A stretch of DNA of 64,000 nucleotides. Origin: Psychrobacter sp. 28M-43 (GTDB lineage: Bacteria; Pseudomonadota; Gammaproteobacteria; Pseudomonadales; Moraxellaceae). A model generated the notes under the pieces. The model did not search any database and was not told the origin of the DNA. It saw nothing but the letters and a program-made list of their open reading frames with translations. The stretch covers positions 1,364,001 through 1,428,000 of the forward strand of contig NZ_CP061739.1 of NCBI RefSeq assembly GCF_014770435.1. Reading direction: 5' to 3'. Positions 55,942 through 64,000 of the stretch are shown piece by piece. How positions within the stretch are numbered: position 1 is the first letter of the stretch; every line of letters begins with the position of its first letter. The position numbers were made by a program, and so were the translations under genes.

Positions 55942-56799
55942 ATGCCAGCAGACAAAACCCTTGTAGACAGTTCTATCAGCAATAAAAACCAAAGTGGGGT
56001 TCAGTCGCTTGAGATTGGGCTGTCGTTACTCGATGTGCTGATCGACCGTAATGAGCCTATGATGCTAAAGGATATCGCTGAAGCCATGCAAATGCATCCA
56101 GCAAAATCCCATCGTTACTTAGTCAGCCTTATCCGCAAAAACTACGCGCGTAAGCTTGATGATGGTCGCTATGGGCTTGGCGATAGAGTCAATGCATTGG
56201 CATCACTAGGACATACGGAACTCAACCAAAACAATCTTTTGGCACGTCTCACGCAAGTGGCTAATGAAATCAAAGACACCTTAAATTGCGGTGTGCAAGT
56301 CGCCAAATGGTTTAGCGAAGGTCCTATTATTATTCAGTCCGTTGAGCCAGACAGTCCGATTAGTATCATTACTCGCATTGGCTCACGTATGCCTCTGACG
56401 ACATCGGCCACAGGGCAGTTATTTGCCAGTTATCAACCTGATGCCGTCATTCAACCATTGGTCACAGCTGAGTGGCATACGAGTAATACCGTCGCAGATA
56501 TGGCTGATAAGTGGCAGCACTTTACCCAGCTACAGGCCAAAATTCGTACTCAAGGCTATGCGACAGTGACGGGCGATATGCTTATGGGGATTAACGCCAT
56601 TACGATTCCTGTTATATTGCCACAGCTTGCCAATAGTGCTACTAAACCATCCACGAGTAGTGACAAAACTGATAGTGAAGATTTACCGCTAGAATATGCC
56701 ATCACTATCATTGGAACGACAGAGCAGTTACCGATGAGCGAGCAACATAACGTGGTTAAGCAAATACTGGCGATAGCACAGCGTTATCAAATTGCCTAG
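55942..56799 (+). CDS. IclR-family transcriptional regulator
   Basis: A 285-residue regulator. The N-terminal winged helix-turn-helix spans about 17-80 (SLEIGLSLLDVLIDRNEPM, LKDIAEAMQMHPAKSHRYLVSLI, GRYGLGDRV). The effector-binding domain (about 95-283) has ITRIGSRMPLTTSATGQLF and the YATVTGDMLMGINAITIPV loop typical of the family. A Ser/Thr/Lys-rich insertion (about 235-252) lies inside that domain. Divergent from maiA and close to fahA and hppD, it probably governs aromatic catabolism; the ligand could be homogentisate or a related acid, which is inference. A transposon-end-like motif starts 20 bp after the stop. Confidence 0.88.
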   Translation: MPADKTLVDSSISNKNQSGVQSLEIGLSLLDVLIDRNEPMMLKDIAEAMQMHPAKSHRYLVSLIRKNYARKLDDGRYGLGDRVNALASLGHTELNQNNLLARLTQVANEIKDTLNCGVQVAKWFSEGPIIIQSVEPDSPISIITRIGSRMPLTTSATGQLFASYQPDAVIQPLVTAEWHTSNTVADMADKWQHFTQLQAKIRTQGYATVTGDMLMGINAITIPVILPQLANSATKPSTSSDKTDSEDLPLEYAITIIGTTEQLPMSEQHNVVKQILAIAQRYQIA

Positions 56800-56819
56800 C
56801 CAGTATATGATGCTATAAG

Positions 56820-56838
56820 CTAGGACGTGTCTTCAATT
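56820..56838 (+). repeat. Solo transposon-end-like motif, right of iclR
   Basis: CTAGGACGTGTCTTCAATT differs at two positions from the right terminus (read outward-in) of the element at 16356-16531, and the match continues for several more bases (TCA). No partner inverted end lies nearby. Confidence 0.55.
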
Positions 56839-56844
56839 CATCCT

Positions 56845-57900
56845 CTAAACCATACAGCCGCTACTGGCCGCTTTTGCTTTTTCGTATACGTTGTCAGCGT
56901 CTAGGCCAGTTGCATTTACTTCATCTAGGTAATGCTGAGAGCCTTCCATCAATGGGCCTCTCCAATCTGGGTCGTTGAGTGGATCAGGGATATCAATCAT
57001 AATATCGCCTTTTTCTTTGGCAGCGGCCATTGCTTTGGCATTACTGACGTCAAATACTTTAGAGATATGCGCTGCTAGCTCTGCGCCAGAATTATCATCG
57101 ATTACTTTTTTGAGGTCATCAGGCAAACGGTTGTATTTCTCTTTGTTCATGCTAATCACAAAGGTAGAGTTATAAAAAGGAATATTGGTGTGCGTATTGA
57201 TCAGCTCATCAAGGCGAAACGCTTGAATGGGTTGCCAAGTAAAGCTGAGCCCGTCAATGACACCGCGCTGCAGAGAGGTATAGGTATCACTGGCAGGCAT
57301 GCCGACAGGTGCAGCACCAGTGGCTTCGATAATATGGCTCGCAACCGCAGAAGGTTGGCGAATACGCAGACCTTTCATATCAGCTGGCGTGCGAATCGGT
57401 TTATCAACCGTATGAAGCGCGCCTTGTCCAGTCCCTATCAACGCGAGCAAGTGAGTGTCTTCATACTCATCTTTAATGATACCGTCATCATATAGCTTAT
57501 GAAGTATACAGCTCTGCTGCTGTGCGGTATTTGTGATACCTGGCAACTCTACAATTTGAGTCAAAGGAAAACGTCCTGCTGTATATCCTTGCGCTTGCAT
57601 ACCAATATCTACACTACCTTTCGCCGTAGCGTCATAGGTAGCACCTGGTTTGCTGAGCGTTGCAGAAGGGTAGATCTCAATCTTTAAGCGACCTTTTGAA
57701 TCTGCTTCAATTTTCTTTGCCCATGGCTCTAACGCTTCGGTATTTATATTGTCAGTGGCAGTCATGAAATGCGAGAACCGCAACGTTGTCACTTTACCTG
57801 CATCTGTAGACGCGCCTGCTGCTTGGTCGTTATTGGAGCAGCCAGTTATCGAAATTGAGGCGGCTAAGAGTATTCCTAGAGGGGTTCTTATTTTCATCAT
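56845..57900 (-). CDS. dctP: TRAP transporter substrate-binding protein (DctP family), orphan
   Basis: A periplasmic or lipid-anchored solute-binding protein of 351 residues. The signal has lipobox ITGC (Cys21), which is unusual for DctP proteins. Family features: LRFSHFMTATDNINTEALEPWAKKIEADSKGRLKIEIYP-type N-terminal lobe (about 41-80), then the binding-site region GLRIRQPSAVASHIIEATGAAPVGMP with the conserved Arg, and TSLQRGVIDGLSFTWQPI. No DctQ or DctM membrane subunit is in the window, so it must work with a transporter elsewhere or has another role. The gene is flanked on both sides by degenerate copies of the same transposon-end motif in the same orientation. Likely ligand: an organic or aromatic acid, from context only. 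Confidence 0.85.
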   Translation of the reverse strand: MMKIRTPLGILLAASISITGCSNNDQAAGASTDAGKVTTLRFSHFMTATDNINTEALEPWAKKIEADSKGRLKIEIYPSATLSKPGATYDATAKGSVDIGMQAQGYTAGRFPLTQIVELPGITNTAQQQSCILHKLYDDGIIKDEYEDTHLLALIGTGQGALHTVDKPIRTPADMKGLRIRQPSAVASHIIEATGAAPVGMPASDTYTSLQRGVIDGLSFTWQPIQAFRLDELINTHTNIPFYNSTFVISMNKEKYNRLPDDLKKVIDDNSGAELAAHISKVFDVSNAKAMAAAKEKGDIMIDIPDPLNDPDWRGPLMEGSQHYLDEVNATGLDADNVYEKAKAASSGCMV

Positions 57901-57946
57901 AGAATCCTTTCATGATGGTTAGATAGGGTTCGCTATTTATTGATAC

Positions 57947-57965
57947 CTAGGGTATGTCGTCAATT
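57947..57965 (+). repeat. Solo transposon-end-like motif, upstream of dctP
   Basis: CTAGGGTATGTCGTCAATT differs at three positions from the terminus of the element at 16356-16531. It has the same orientation as the motif at 56820-56838, about 1.1 kb away on the other side of dctP. Confidence 0.45.
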
Positions 57966-58034
57966 AGCACTTCTATGATTAAAGTGATGATTAACTGATC
58001 ATGTAAAAAGGTAGTAAACAGAATGACAGGAGAG

Positions 58035-58610
58035 TTACTCACCGACAGGAGCAACTTCGCGTGCTTCAGCCAACTCATCACTATGCAAAAATTGTGTATG
58101 TGCGGGAGCACGCTTGGTACGAGACCACTCATCTAGCATGTCTTGCTTGATGGCATCTGTAATCATCGATACTTTGTCTTCTGAGGTTGGATCATCATAG
58201 GTCAGCTCGAGACGATGACCGTTGGGATCAAAGAAGTAAATCGAGTGAAAGATGCCGTGATTGGTCACGCCAATGACATCGATGCCGGCATTTTCTAAAT
58301 GCTCTTTGGCAACAATTAGCGCCTCACGGTCCTTAACTTTTAGCGCTAAGTGCTGCACCCAGCTTGGGGTATTCGGGTCAAAGCCCATCTCAGGTTGGTT
58401 GGGTACTTCGAAAAATGCTAAGACATTGCCATTACCAGCGTCCAAAAAGACGTGCATATAGGGGTCAAAGGCTTTGGTCGAAGGCACATGGTCTTCTGCG
58501 AATGCTAAAATAAAATCCATGTTTAGATTTTTTTTATACCATTCGACGGTTTCTTTGGCATCTTTGCAGCGGTAAGCCACATGATGAATTTTCTCAATTT
58601 GAAAGCTCAT
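58035..58610 (-). CDS. VOC-family (glyoxalase/dioxygenase fold) protein
   Basis: A 191-residue vicinal-oxygen-chelate protein. I place the start at 58610 (MSFQIEKIHHVAYRC), since AAAGGAG sits 6 nt before it; the frame is open to 58643. Probable metal ligands: His in IHHVAYRC, His in WVQHLALKV, and Glu in NGHRLELTYD. The core ends near residue 130, and a 60-residue helical C-terminus follows. Members are lyases, isomerases or ring-cleaving dioxygenases. Its place between fahA and dctP ties it to the tyrosine/homogentisate region, but the reaction is unknown. Confidence 0.75.
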   Translation of the reverse strand: MSFQIEKIHHVAYRCKDAKETVEWYKKNLNMDFILAFAEDHVPSTKAFDPYMHVFLDAGNGNVLAFFEVPNQPEMGFDPNTPSWVQHLALKVKDREALIVAKEHLENAGIDVIGVTNHGIFHSIYFFDPNGHRLELTYDDPTSEDKVSMITDAIKQDMLDEWSRTKRAPAHTQFLHSDELAEAREVAPVGE

Positions 58611-58783
58611 ATCAAACTCCTTTTGATAAGGCGTGTCACTCATTTGGCTTTATTCACATAACGATGAGTAGGTGAATGCGTTTGTCTTCCTATCTGCCTG
58701 CATGAGAATTTTCACGCCTATTTTGCTATTTCTCTATTTATGTTATTTTTAAATACTATTTATTAGTCACTATTTTCCAAATG

Positions 58784-60085
58784 CTACTTGTCAAAATCAA
58801 AGCTCAGCGCTGGTAGTACTTTGCCGCGTACTTCACCAAAGCCAACACGTATACCATCTTTCTCGCTATAGCCTTTCATGATGACCGTGTCACCATCTTC
58901 GATGAAGCTACGCGTCTCGCCACCTTTTAGTGTGACTGGTTTGGTAGCGTTCCAAGCAATCTCTAGCATTGAACCATAAGAGTCAGGCGTGGGCCCTGAG
59001 ATTGTACCTGAACCTATCATGTCACCAACTTCTACTTTGCAGCCAGTAATTGTGTGGTGGGTGAGCTGCTGTGCCATTGACCAGTACATGTATTTGAAGT
59101 TGGTCTCACAAATGACGGTCGCTGTTTCCGCATTTTCAGGCAGTAACTCAACCGACAGATTGATGTCAAAGCTGTTATCGCTAGCTTTTTCGTTTAGATA
59201 TGCAAGCGGCTTGGGTTCTTGTGTTGGACAAGCTGTTTTGAACGGAGCCAACGCATCCATGGTGACAATCCAAGGAGACACCTCAGAGGCAAAGGTCTTA
59301 GCATTAAATGGACCTAAAGGCACGTATTCCCATTTTTGGATATCTCGTGCTGACCAGTCATTAAGCAACACCATGCCAAAAATATGATCAGCGGCCTCAT
59401 CTACGGCGATTGGCTGACCGATATGATTGCCTTTGCCAACGACAAATGCAGTTTCTAGCTCAAAATCCAAGCGCTTACAGGCAGAAAAAATAGGACGCTC
59501 ATCAGGGCTAGGCTTTAGCTGACCTGATGGACGTACGATATCAGTTCCACTGATGATAACGGTGCTGGCGCGTCCGTTATAGCCAACTGGCATTTCGGTC
59601 CAGTTAGGCAGTAGGGCGTTGTTTGGATCGCGGAACATGGTGCCGACGTTGGTCGCGTGCTCTTTCGATGAATAAAAATCGGTAAAGCCCGGTACTTGTA
59701 CTGGCAAATGCATGGTGACGTCTGCTTGCTTAAATAGCGCCTTTTTTTGCAAGTCGGCATTGTCACGTAAGGTGTCATTGTCATTAGACAGCAGTGTCTG
59801 AATGATTGTGCGTGCCTGTGTCCAATTGTCTCGACCAGAATCAATAAAAGCATTTAGCGTGGATTGGTCAAAATACGGACCACCGTCTAAACTTAATAAT
59901 CCTTCGGCTTCGAGTACAGATAGATCCAGTACATGCTCACCAATGGCAACGCCTGCACGGCGCTTGTTATCACTAGCAGCGTCTTTGGTTTCGCTAAAGA
60001 TGCCATAAGGGAGATTGTGAATAGAAAAGTCAGAGTCAGTAGCGATATCGATAAAAGAGGTGAGGGTGCTGTCAGTCGTTGACAT
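58784..60085 (-). CDS. fahA: Fumarylacetoacetase
   Basis: Last step of tyrosine degradation: fumarylacetoacetate to fumarate and acetoacetate. The 433 residues match the family. Metal and catalytic residues are in place: Asp136 and His143 in FTDFYSSKEHATNVG, Glu209 and Glu211 in DFELETAF, and Asp243 in LLNDWSARDIQKWEY. VGDMIGSGTISGP and GFGEVRGKVLPA close the C-terminal domain. AAGGAGC-type sequence lies before the ATG. The gene is followed by the VOC gene after 173 bp. maiA is further along the same strand, interrupted by dctP and the oppositely oriented iclR. Confidence 0.95.
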   Translation of the reverse strand: MSTTDSTLTSFIDIATDSDFSIHNLPYGIFSETKDAASDNKRRAGVAIGEHVLDLSVLEAEGLLSLDGGPYFDQSTLNAFIDSGRDNWTQARTIIQTLLSNDNDTLRDNADLQKKALFKQADVTMHLPVQVPGFTDFYSSKEHATNVGTMFRDPNNALLPNWTEMPVGYNGRASTVIISGTDIVRPSGQLKPSPDERPIFSACKRLDFELETAFVVGKGNHIGQPIAVDEAADHIFGMVLLNDWSARDIQKWEYVPLGPFNAKTFASEVSPWIVTMDALAPFKTACPTQEPKPLAYLNEKASDNSFDINLSVELLPENAETATVICETNFKYMYWSMAQQLTHHTITGCKVEVGDMIGSGTISGPTPDSYGSMLEIAWNATKPVTLKGGETRSFIEDGDTVIMKGYSEKDGIRVGFGEVRGKVLPALSFDFDK

Positions 60086-60402
60086 GATTTGCTCCTTGCT
60101 AATATAAATTATGAATTACGTTATAATTAATCACTTACGTATAATGTAATTTACTGATATATGGATTGCAAGTTTTTTATGAAACGTCCAACGTCTTTTG
60201 TGAAAAGCTACTTTGAAAAGTGGTTGTCGTTGTTTTGACTAAACGGTTCTGACTAGATGATTTTAATAAAATAATTGTGACGAAATAATTTTGATTAAAT
60301 GCTAGGCATAAAAAAAGGCCGAGCAATCGCTCAGCCTTTCTTATCTATGTTTATTTTTTATAAAGTTACATACTGTGTAATATGTTAAGTAACTTGGACT
60401 AA
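60086..60402 (-). terminator. Intergenic region containing the aminotransferase terminator
   Basis: No gene is supported in these 317 bp. A stem at 60314-60339 (AAAGGC-c-GAGC with GCTC-a-GCCTTT, one mismatch, AATC loop) is followed on the minus strand by a T run. It should terminate the aminotransferase transcript. The fahA promoter presumably lies between it and 60086. Confidence 0.75.
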
Positions 60403-61599
60403 TTAATCTTTTAAGACGTCTGCCATGGCATTGGCCACATAGTCGATGTTGCTGGTGTTTAGGCCAGCCACACACATACGTGAGTTAGAGACCATATAGA
60501 TACCGAACTCGGTCTGTAGGCGTTCGACTTGCTCAGGCGTGAGACCAGTAAAGCTAAACATACCGTTTTGACGGGTGATGTAATCAAAGTTACGGTTAGG
60601 GATTTTGGCTTCTAACACTGATTTTAGCTTTAGGCGCATGGCTTTGATACGGTCGCGCATGGCATAAACTTCGCCAACCCACTGCTCATGTAGGGCTTCA
60701 TCGTTCATGACGATATCGACCACGCGTCCACCATGTGATGGCGGGCTTGAGTAGATACGGCGTACGGTTGCGTTTAGCTGACCGAATACGCGTTCGGTTT
60801 CGTCTACGGTTGGGCAGACGACTGATAGGCCGCCGACGCGCTCGCCATATAGCGATAAGTTTTTAGAGAATGAGTTGCTAACAAACAATGGCAAGCCCAT
60901 CTCAACCGCTTTACGGATAGCGTAAGCGTCGCTGTCCATGTCTTCGCCAAACCCTTGATAAGCGATGTCCATGAATGGAATTAGCTCACGCGCCTTCACG
61001 ACATTGAGTACAGTATCCCATTGCGCTTGGGTCAAATCCATACCGGTTGGGTTATGACAGCATGGGTGTAGTAAGATGACGTCGTTTTTGTTTAATGTTT
61101 CAAAAAACGCAATCATTTCATCAAATTTGATGCTGCTGTTAGCTTTGTCGTAGTACGGGTATTTACCGACTTCTACATCAGAGCCTTCAAAGATAGCGAT
61201 ATGGTTGCCCCATGTTGGATCGCTCACATAGCACTTAGCTTGTGGGAACCAGTCATGAATAAATTCAGCACCAACTTTCAACGCGCCAGAACCACCGATT
61301 GTAGCGATAGTAGCGACCAAGCCGTCTTTTAAAATTTGGGCGTCTTTACCAAACAGTAATTCCTGACAGCCTTTACGGTGGCCTGGCAGGCCTGCCATTG
61401 GTAGGTATGGACGCGGTGCGATAGGATCAGCAATACGCTCTTCGGCTGTTTTTACACAGTCGAGTACAGGCAATACGCCATTCTCATCATAATAAATACC
61501 AATACCTAAATTGACCTTGTTAGGATTGCTATCTGCTGAGTATTTTTCCATAAGACCTAAGATTGGATCACCAGCGTAATAATCGATACGTTCAAACAT
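60403..61599 (-). CDS. Aspartate/aromatic aminotransferase (AspC/TyrB family)
   Basis: A PLP aminotransferase of class I, subgroup I-alpha, 398 residues. Motifs: VNLGIGIYYDENG (29-41), PYLPMAGLPGHRKG, HPCCHNPTGMDLT (178-190), Asp211 and Tyr214 in FMDIAYQGFG, PLP lysine Lys246 in NSFSKNLSLYGERVGGL, and the C-terminal substrate arginine in NSRMCVAG. AspC and TyrB cannot be separated by eye. Next to fahA and hppD it is a good candidate for tyrosine to 4-hydroxyphenylpyruvate, the entry step of the pathway. It is transcribed alone, ending at its own terminator. Confidence 0.92.
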   Translation of the reverse strand: MFERIDYYAGDPILGLMEKYSADSNPNKVNLGIGIYYDENGVLPVLDCVKTAEERIADPIAPRPYLPMAGLPGHRKGCQELLFGKDAQILKDGLVATIATIGGSGALKVGAEFIHDWFPQAKCYVSDPTWGNHIAIFEGSDVEVGKYPYYDKANSSIKFDEMIAFFETLNKNDVILLHPCCHNPTGMDLTQAQWDTVLNVVKARELIPFMDIAYQGFGEDMDSDAYAIRKAVEMGLPLFVSNSFSKNLSLYGERVGGLSVVCPTVDETERVFGQLNATVRRIYSSPPSHGGRVVDIVMNDEALHEQWVGEVYAMRDRIKAMRLKLKSVLEAKIPNRNFDYITRQNGMFSFTGLTPEQVERLQTEFGIYMVSNSRMCVAGLNTSNIDYVANAMADVLKD

Positions 61600-61756
61600 G
61601 CCATTTCCTTATAAAAATATAAATCGAGCAGCCGAAAATCATAGAGCAAATCGCGGCTGAACTCAACACGAGAGTGGGTTATATGAGGCAATTAATAAAA
61701 TAAATAGCTAAATAGATTGTTTCTCTGCTTATCAAGCGCATTTGACATGCTATACG

Positions 61757-62704
61757 TCATTCGCTAGACGATGAGTCAGAGTGATGTAGGTCGTTATAAT
61801 GGGTCGCAAAATACGTTTGCAAAAACTGCTTAAAAGCAATGGTCGCCGGAGAGAGCGCCCGTGAGGCACGCTGATAGATAAAAAATTGCCGCATTTTGAC
61901 TGGTTGAGTGAGTGGTCGCATCAGCAGACCATTGGCGCTGACCCAATCAATAACTTCAGGCATGTAGGGTAGGCATAAGGTAATGCCGAAACCTTGCCGA
62001 GTCATCTCAAGCGCGGTAGACATAAAATTCACCTTGTAGCGGGCTTGTTGAACATGAGCGGAGATAGAGTCGTCGAGTTCTGCGGTTACTTGATCGAGGA
62101 ACGGACCTTGTAAGGTAATTAGTGGCGTTTCTAATAAATCTTGCCAAGTAATTTCATCTCTTTTTGCCAGTGTATGGCTGTCTGGCATAACCACGCAAAA
62201 TGGTAGCTGATACAACAGATCAGCCCCGATATCATCTTCAGTTTCTATAAAACCAAGTTCGGTGCCAACGCCTAAATCGACTTCAATATCTTGGATATGC
62301 TTAAGCAAATTCTCGGCTGAGCAGTCCAATAGTGAGACGCTGATATTTGGATATTCTTTGGCAAATTGAGCGATGACGGCAGGTAGGGAAGACGCCGCGA
62401 ACTGTGATACAGCCAAGCGCACCTGACCTTGGGCTAAGCTGGTCAAGCTACTCGCTTCATTTTCAAACAGCTGCATCTCATTCAAGATACGCCGCGCTTG
62501 TGGTAATAGATGCCGCCCTACTGCGGACAGAGACAACTGGCGAGTGGTGCGATCAAACAACACGATACCGAGGCCAGTCTCTAATTCCTTAATCAATCCA
62601 CTGACGGCAGATTGGGTCAAATACATCTGTTCGCTGGCACGAGTAAAGCTGCCGTTGTCAGCGACTTTGATAAATGCGGTCAATTGGCGAATGCTGATAT
62701 TCAT
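61757..62704 (-). CDS. LysR-family transcriptional regulator
   Basis: A 315-residue regulator. The N-terminal helix-turn-helix spans about 1-62 (ISIRQLTAFIKVADNGSFTRASEQ, LTQSAVSGLIKELETGLGIVLFDR). The effector domain runs from about 88 to 300 (GQVRLAVSQFAASSLPAVIAQFAKEYP and on). The frame is open to 62737 with a TTG start, but the ATG at 62704 gives the standard LysR N-terminus and has an AGG upstream. Divergent from hppD across 160 bp, it is the likely regulator of that gene; the inducer is unknown. Confidence 0.88.
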   Translation of the reverse strand: MNISIRQLTAFIKVADNGSFTRASEQMYLTQSAVSGLIKELETGLGIVLFDRTTRQLSLSAVGRHLLPQARRILNEMQLFENEASSLTSLAQGQVRLAVSQFAASSLPAVIAQFAKEYPNISVSLLDCSAENLLKHIQDIEVDLGVGTELGFIETEDDIGADLLYQLPFCVVMPDSHTLAKRDEITWQDLLETPLITLQGPFLDQVTAELDDSISAHVQQARYKVNFMSTALEMTRQGFGITLCLPYMPEVIDWVSANGLLMRPLTQPVKMRQFFIYQRASRALSPATIAFKQFLQTYFATHYNDLHHSDSSSSE

Positions 62705-62736
62705 AAGTAAACCTGATAAATAAATCATAAAAAACA

Positions 62737-62760
62737 ATTAGTCTTATAAATAAAGCTAAT
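62737..62760. promoter_or_regulatory. Possible LysR operator between lysR and hppD
   Basis: ATTAG (62737-62741) and CTAAT (62756-62760) form an interrupted palindrome within AT-rich divergent DNA, broadly like LysR-type sites. The short arms make this weak. Confidence 0.3.
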
Positions 62761-62864
62761 CTAATATAAATACAACGTCAACAATAAAGATTGATTATTA
62801 ATCGTTTTATAGACTTTTACTATTGATCGACTTTTACCACCAATTGAAATTAAGGATAATTACA

Positions 62865-63965
62865 ATGGCAGATTTATTTGACAACCCAATGGGACTAAAT
62901 GGATTTGATTTTGTCGAGTTTGCCTCTCCGCAGCCTGATGCGGTCGACGCATTGTTTAAGCAGCTTGGTTTTGCCCATGTCGCCAATCACCGTTCAAAAG
63001 ACGTTGCGCTATATCGCCAAGGTGATATCAACCTCATCCTAAACCGCGAACCAAAAAGCCAAGCCAGTTACTTCGTTGAAGAGCATGGCGCTGGTGCTTG
63101 TAGCATGGGCTTTCGCGTAAAAGATGCCAAAAAAGCGTATGAGCGTGCGGTTGAAATGGGTGCGCAGCCAGTAGATGTGCCAACTGGGGTGATGGAGCTT
63201 AGGTTGCCTGCTATCAAAGGCATTGGTGGCTCATTAATCTATTTGATTGACCGTTATAAAGATGGCGAATCTATCTATGATGTCGACTTTGAATTCTTTG
63301 CAGATATAGACAGAAACCCTGTCGGCTATGGCTTCAAAGTTATCGACCATCTAACGCACAACGTCTATCGCGGACGCATGGCGTACTGGGCAAAATTTTA
63401 TGAGCGTATCTTTAATTTCCGCGAGATTCGCTACTTTGATATCAAAGGTGAGTACACGGGACTAACCAGTAAAGCCATGACCGCGCCTGATGGCAAAATC
63501 CGTATTCCATTGAATGAAGAAGCCAAGCAGGGCGGTGGCCAAATCGAAGAGTACCTAATGCATTTCAATGGCGAAGGTATTCAGCATATTGCGCTAGCCA
63601 GTGATGATTTGTTTGCCAGTATCGATAAGCTAAAAGCGGCTGGTATTCCGCTTATGACTGCACCAAATGCAGCCTACTATGAAATGCTGAGCGAGCGCTT
63701 ACCGAACCATGGTGAAAATGTTGCTGACTTGCAAACGCGGGGTATCTTGTTGGACGGCACCACAGAAGGCGGTGCACCGCGTCTGCTACTACAGATTTTC
63801 TCTGAAACTATTTTGGGTAGCCCAGTTTTCTTTGAGTTCATTCAGCGTAAAGGCGATTATGCAGATGGCTTTGGTGAAGGTAACTTTAAAGCGTTGTTTG
63901 AATCGATAGAGCGCGACCAAGTACGTCGCGGCACAGTCGGTCAGCCAGAGACTGAAACCCTATAA
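62865..63965 (+). CDS. hppD: 4-hydroxyphenylpyruvate dioxygenase
   Basis: A non-haem iron dioxygenase converting 4-hydroxyphenylpyruvate to homogentisate. From the ATG at 62865, preceded by AAGGA with an 8-nt spacer, it has 366 residues; the frame is open to a TTG at 62823. The two-barrel VOC fold shows the iron ligands His162 (VIDHLTHNV), His241 (GIQHIALAS) and Glu324 ([10 protein letters not shown]). [10 protein letters not shown] at 13-22 begins the first barrel. The last bases of the window follow directly; a co-transcribed hmgA could lie outside. Confidence 0.96.
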   Translation: MADLFDNPMGLNGFDFVEFASPQPDAVDALFKQLGFAHVANHRSKDVALYRQGDINLILNREPKSQASYFVEEHGAGACSMGFRVKDAKKAYERAVEMGAQPVDVPTGVMELRLPAIKGIGGSLIYLIDRYKDGESIYDVDFEFFADIDRNPVGYGFKVIDHLTHNVYRGRMAYWAKFYERIFNFREIRYFDIKGEYTGLTSKAMTAPDGKIRIPLNEEAKQGGGQIEEYLMHFNGEGIQHIALASDDLFASIDKLKAAGIPLMTAPNAAYYEMLSERLPNHGENVADLQTRGILLDGTTEGGAPRLLLQIFSETILGSPVFFEFIQRKGDYADGFGEGNFKALFESIERDQVRRGTVGQPETETL

Positions 63966-64000
63966 TATTATCTAACGCTTAGACCACATTTAATCAACGG

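Overview
The window looks like chromosomal DNA of a Psychrobacter-type gammaproteobacterium (Moraxellaceae). The pointers are moderate GC with AT-rich intergenic DNA, a fused tyrA-aroA gene downstream of pheA and hisC, two tandem FadD acyl-CoA ligases, a folB/folK-like pair and a large trimeric autotransporter. The genus is inferred from gene content and style; no database was searched. I saw no rRNA, tRNA or CRISPR array.

Layout. 0.1-7 kb: two tandem fadD paralogues, then a FetAB-type ABC system with a hotdog thioesterase, all on the minus strand. 7-10.2 kb: xthA, argJ and a small lipoprotein. 10.3-20.5 kb: mostly single metabolic or transport genes (sdaA, a UraA-type permease, an EamA transporter, a WG-repeat protein, a hydrolase with a 54-residue rubredoxin, apt, a small secreted protein, tal), separated by strong hairpin terminators and one MITE-like element at 16.36-16.53 kb. 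20.9-25.9 kb: the aromatic amino acid operon pheA-hisC-tyrA/aroA. 26-29.7 kb: rarD, folB and a divergent folK, then an RCC1-repeat protein whose lipoprotein signal appears frameshifted, and a decayed ORF. 29.7-35.9 kb, minus strand: cysE, then Hpt/trmJ downstream of dnaE. 36.2-39.4 kb: an AT-rich Mrr-like nuclease and ggt.

39.7-53.5 kb is the envelope region: two consecutive large lipoproteins of unknown function, a Spy/CpxP-like protein divergent from a CpxR/CpxA-type two-component system, and a 2050-residue YadA-like adhesin containing a 1.05-kb tandem duplication. 53.6-64 kb is a tyrosine catabolism neighbourhood: hppD with a divergent LysR gene, an AspC/TyrB aminotransferase, fahA, a VOC-family protein, an orphan TRAP binding protein, an IclR regulator, maiA and a flavin-type acyl-CoA dehydrogenase homologue. 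Homogentisate dioxygenase is not in the window; it could lie beyond the right edge.

No wholly new defence or mobile system stands out. The best candidates for undescribed biology are the twin lipoproteins next to the Cpx-like module, the structured leader and internal duplication of the adhesin, and the short repeat elements, especially two same-orientation copies of a transposon-end-like motif bracketing the orphan TRAP gene.
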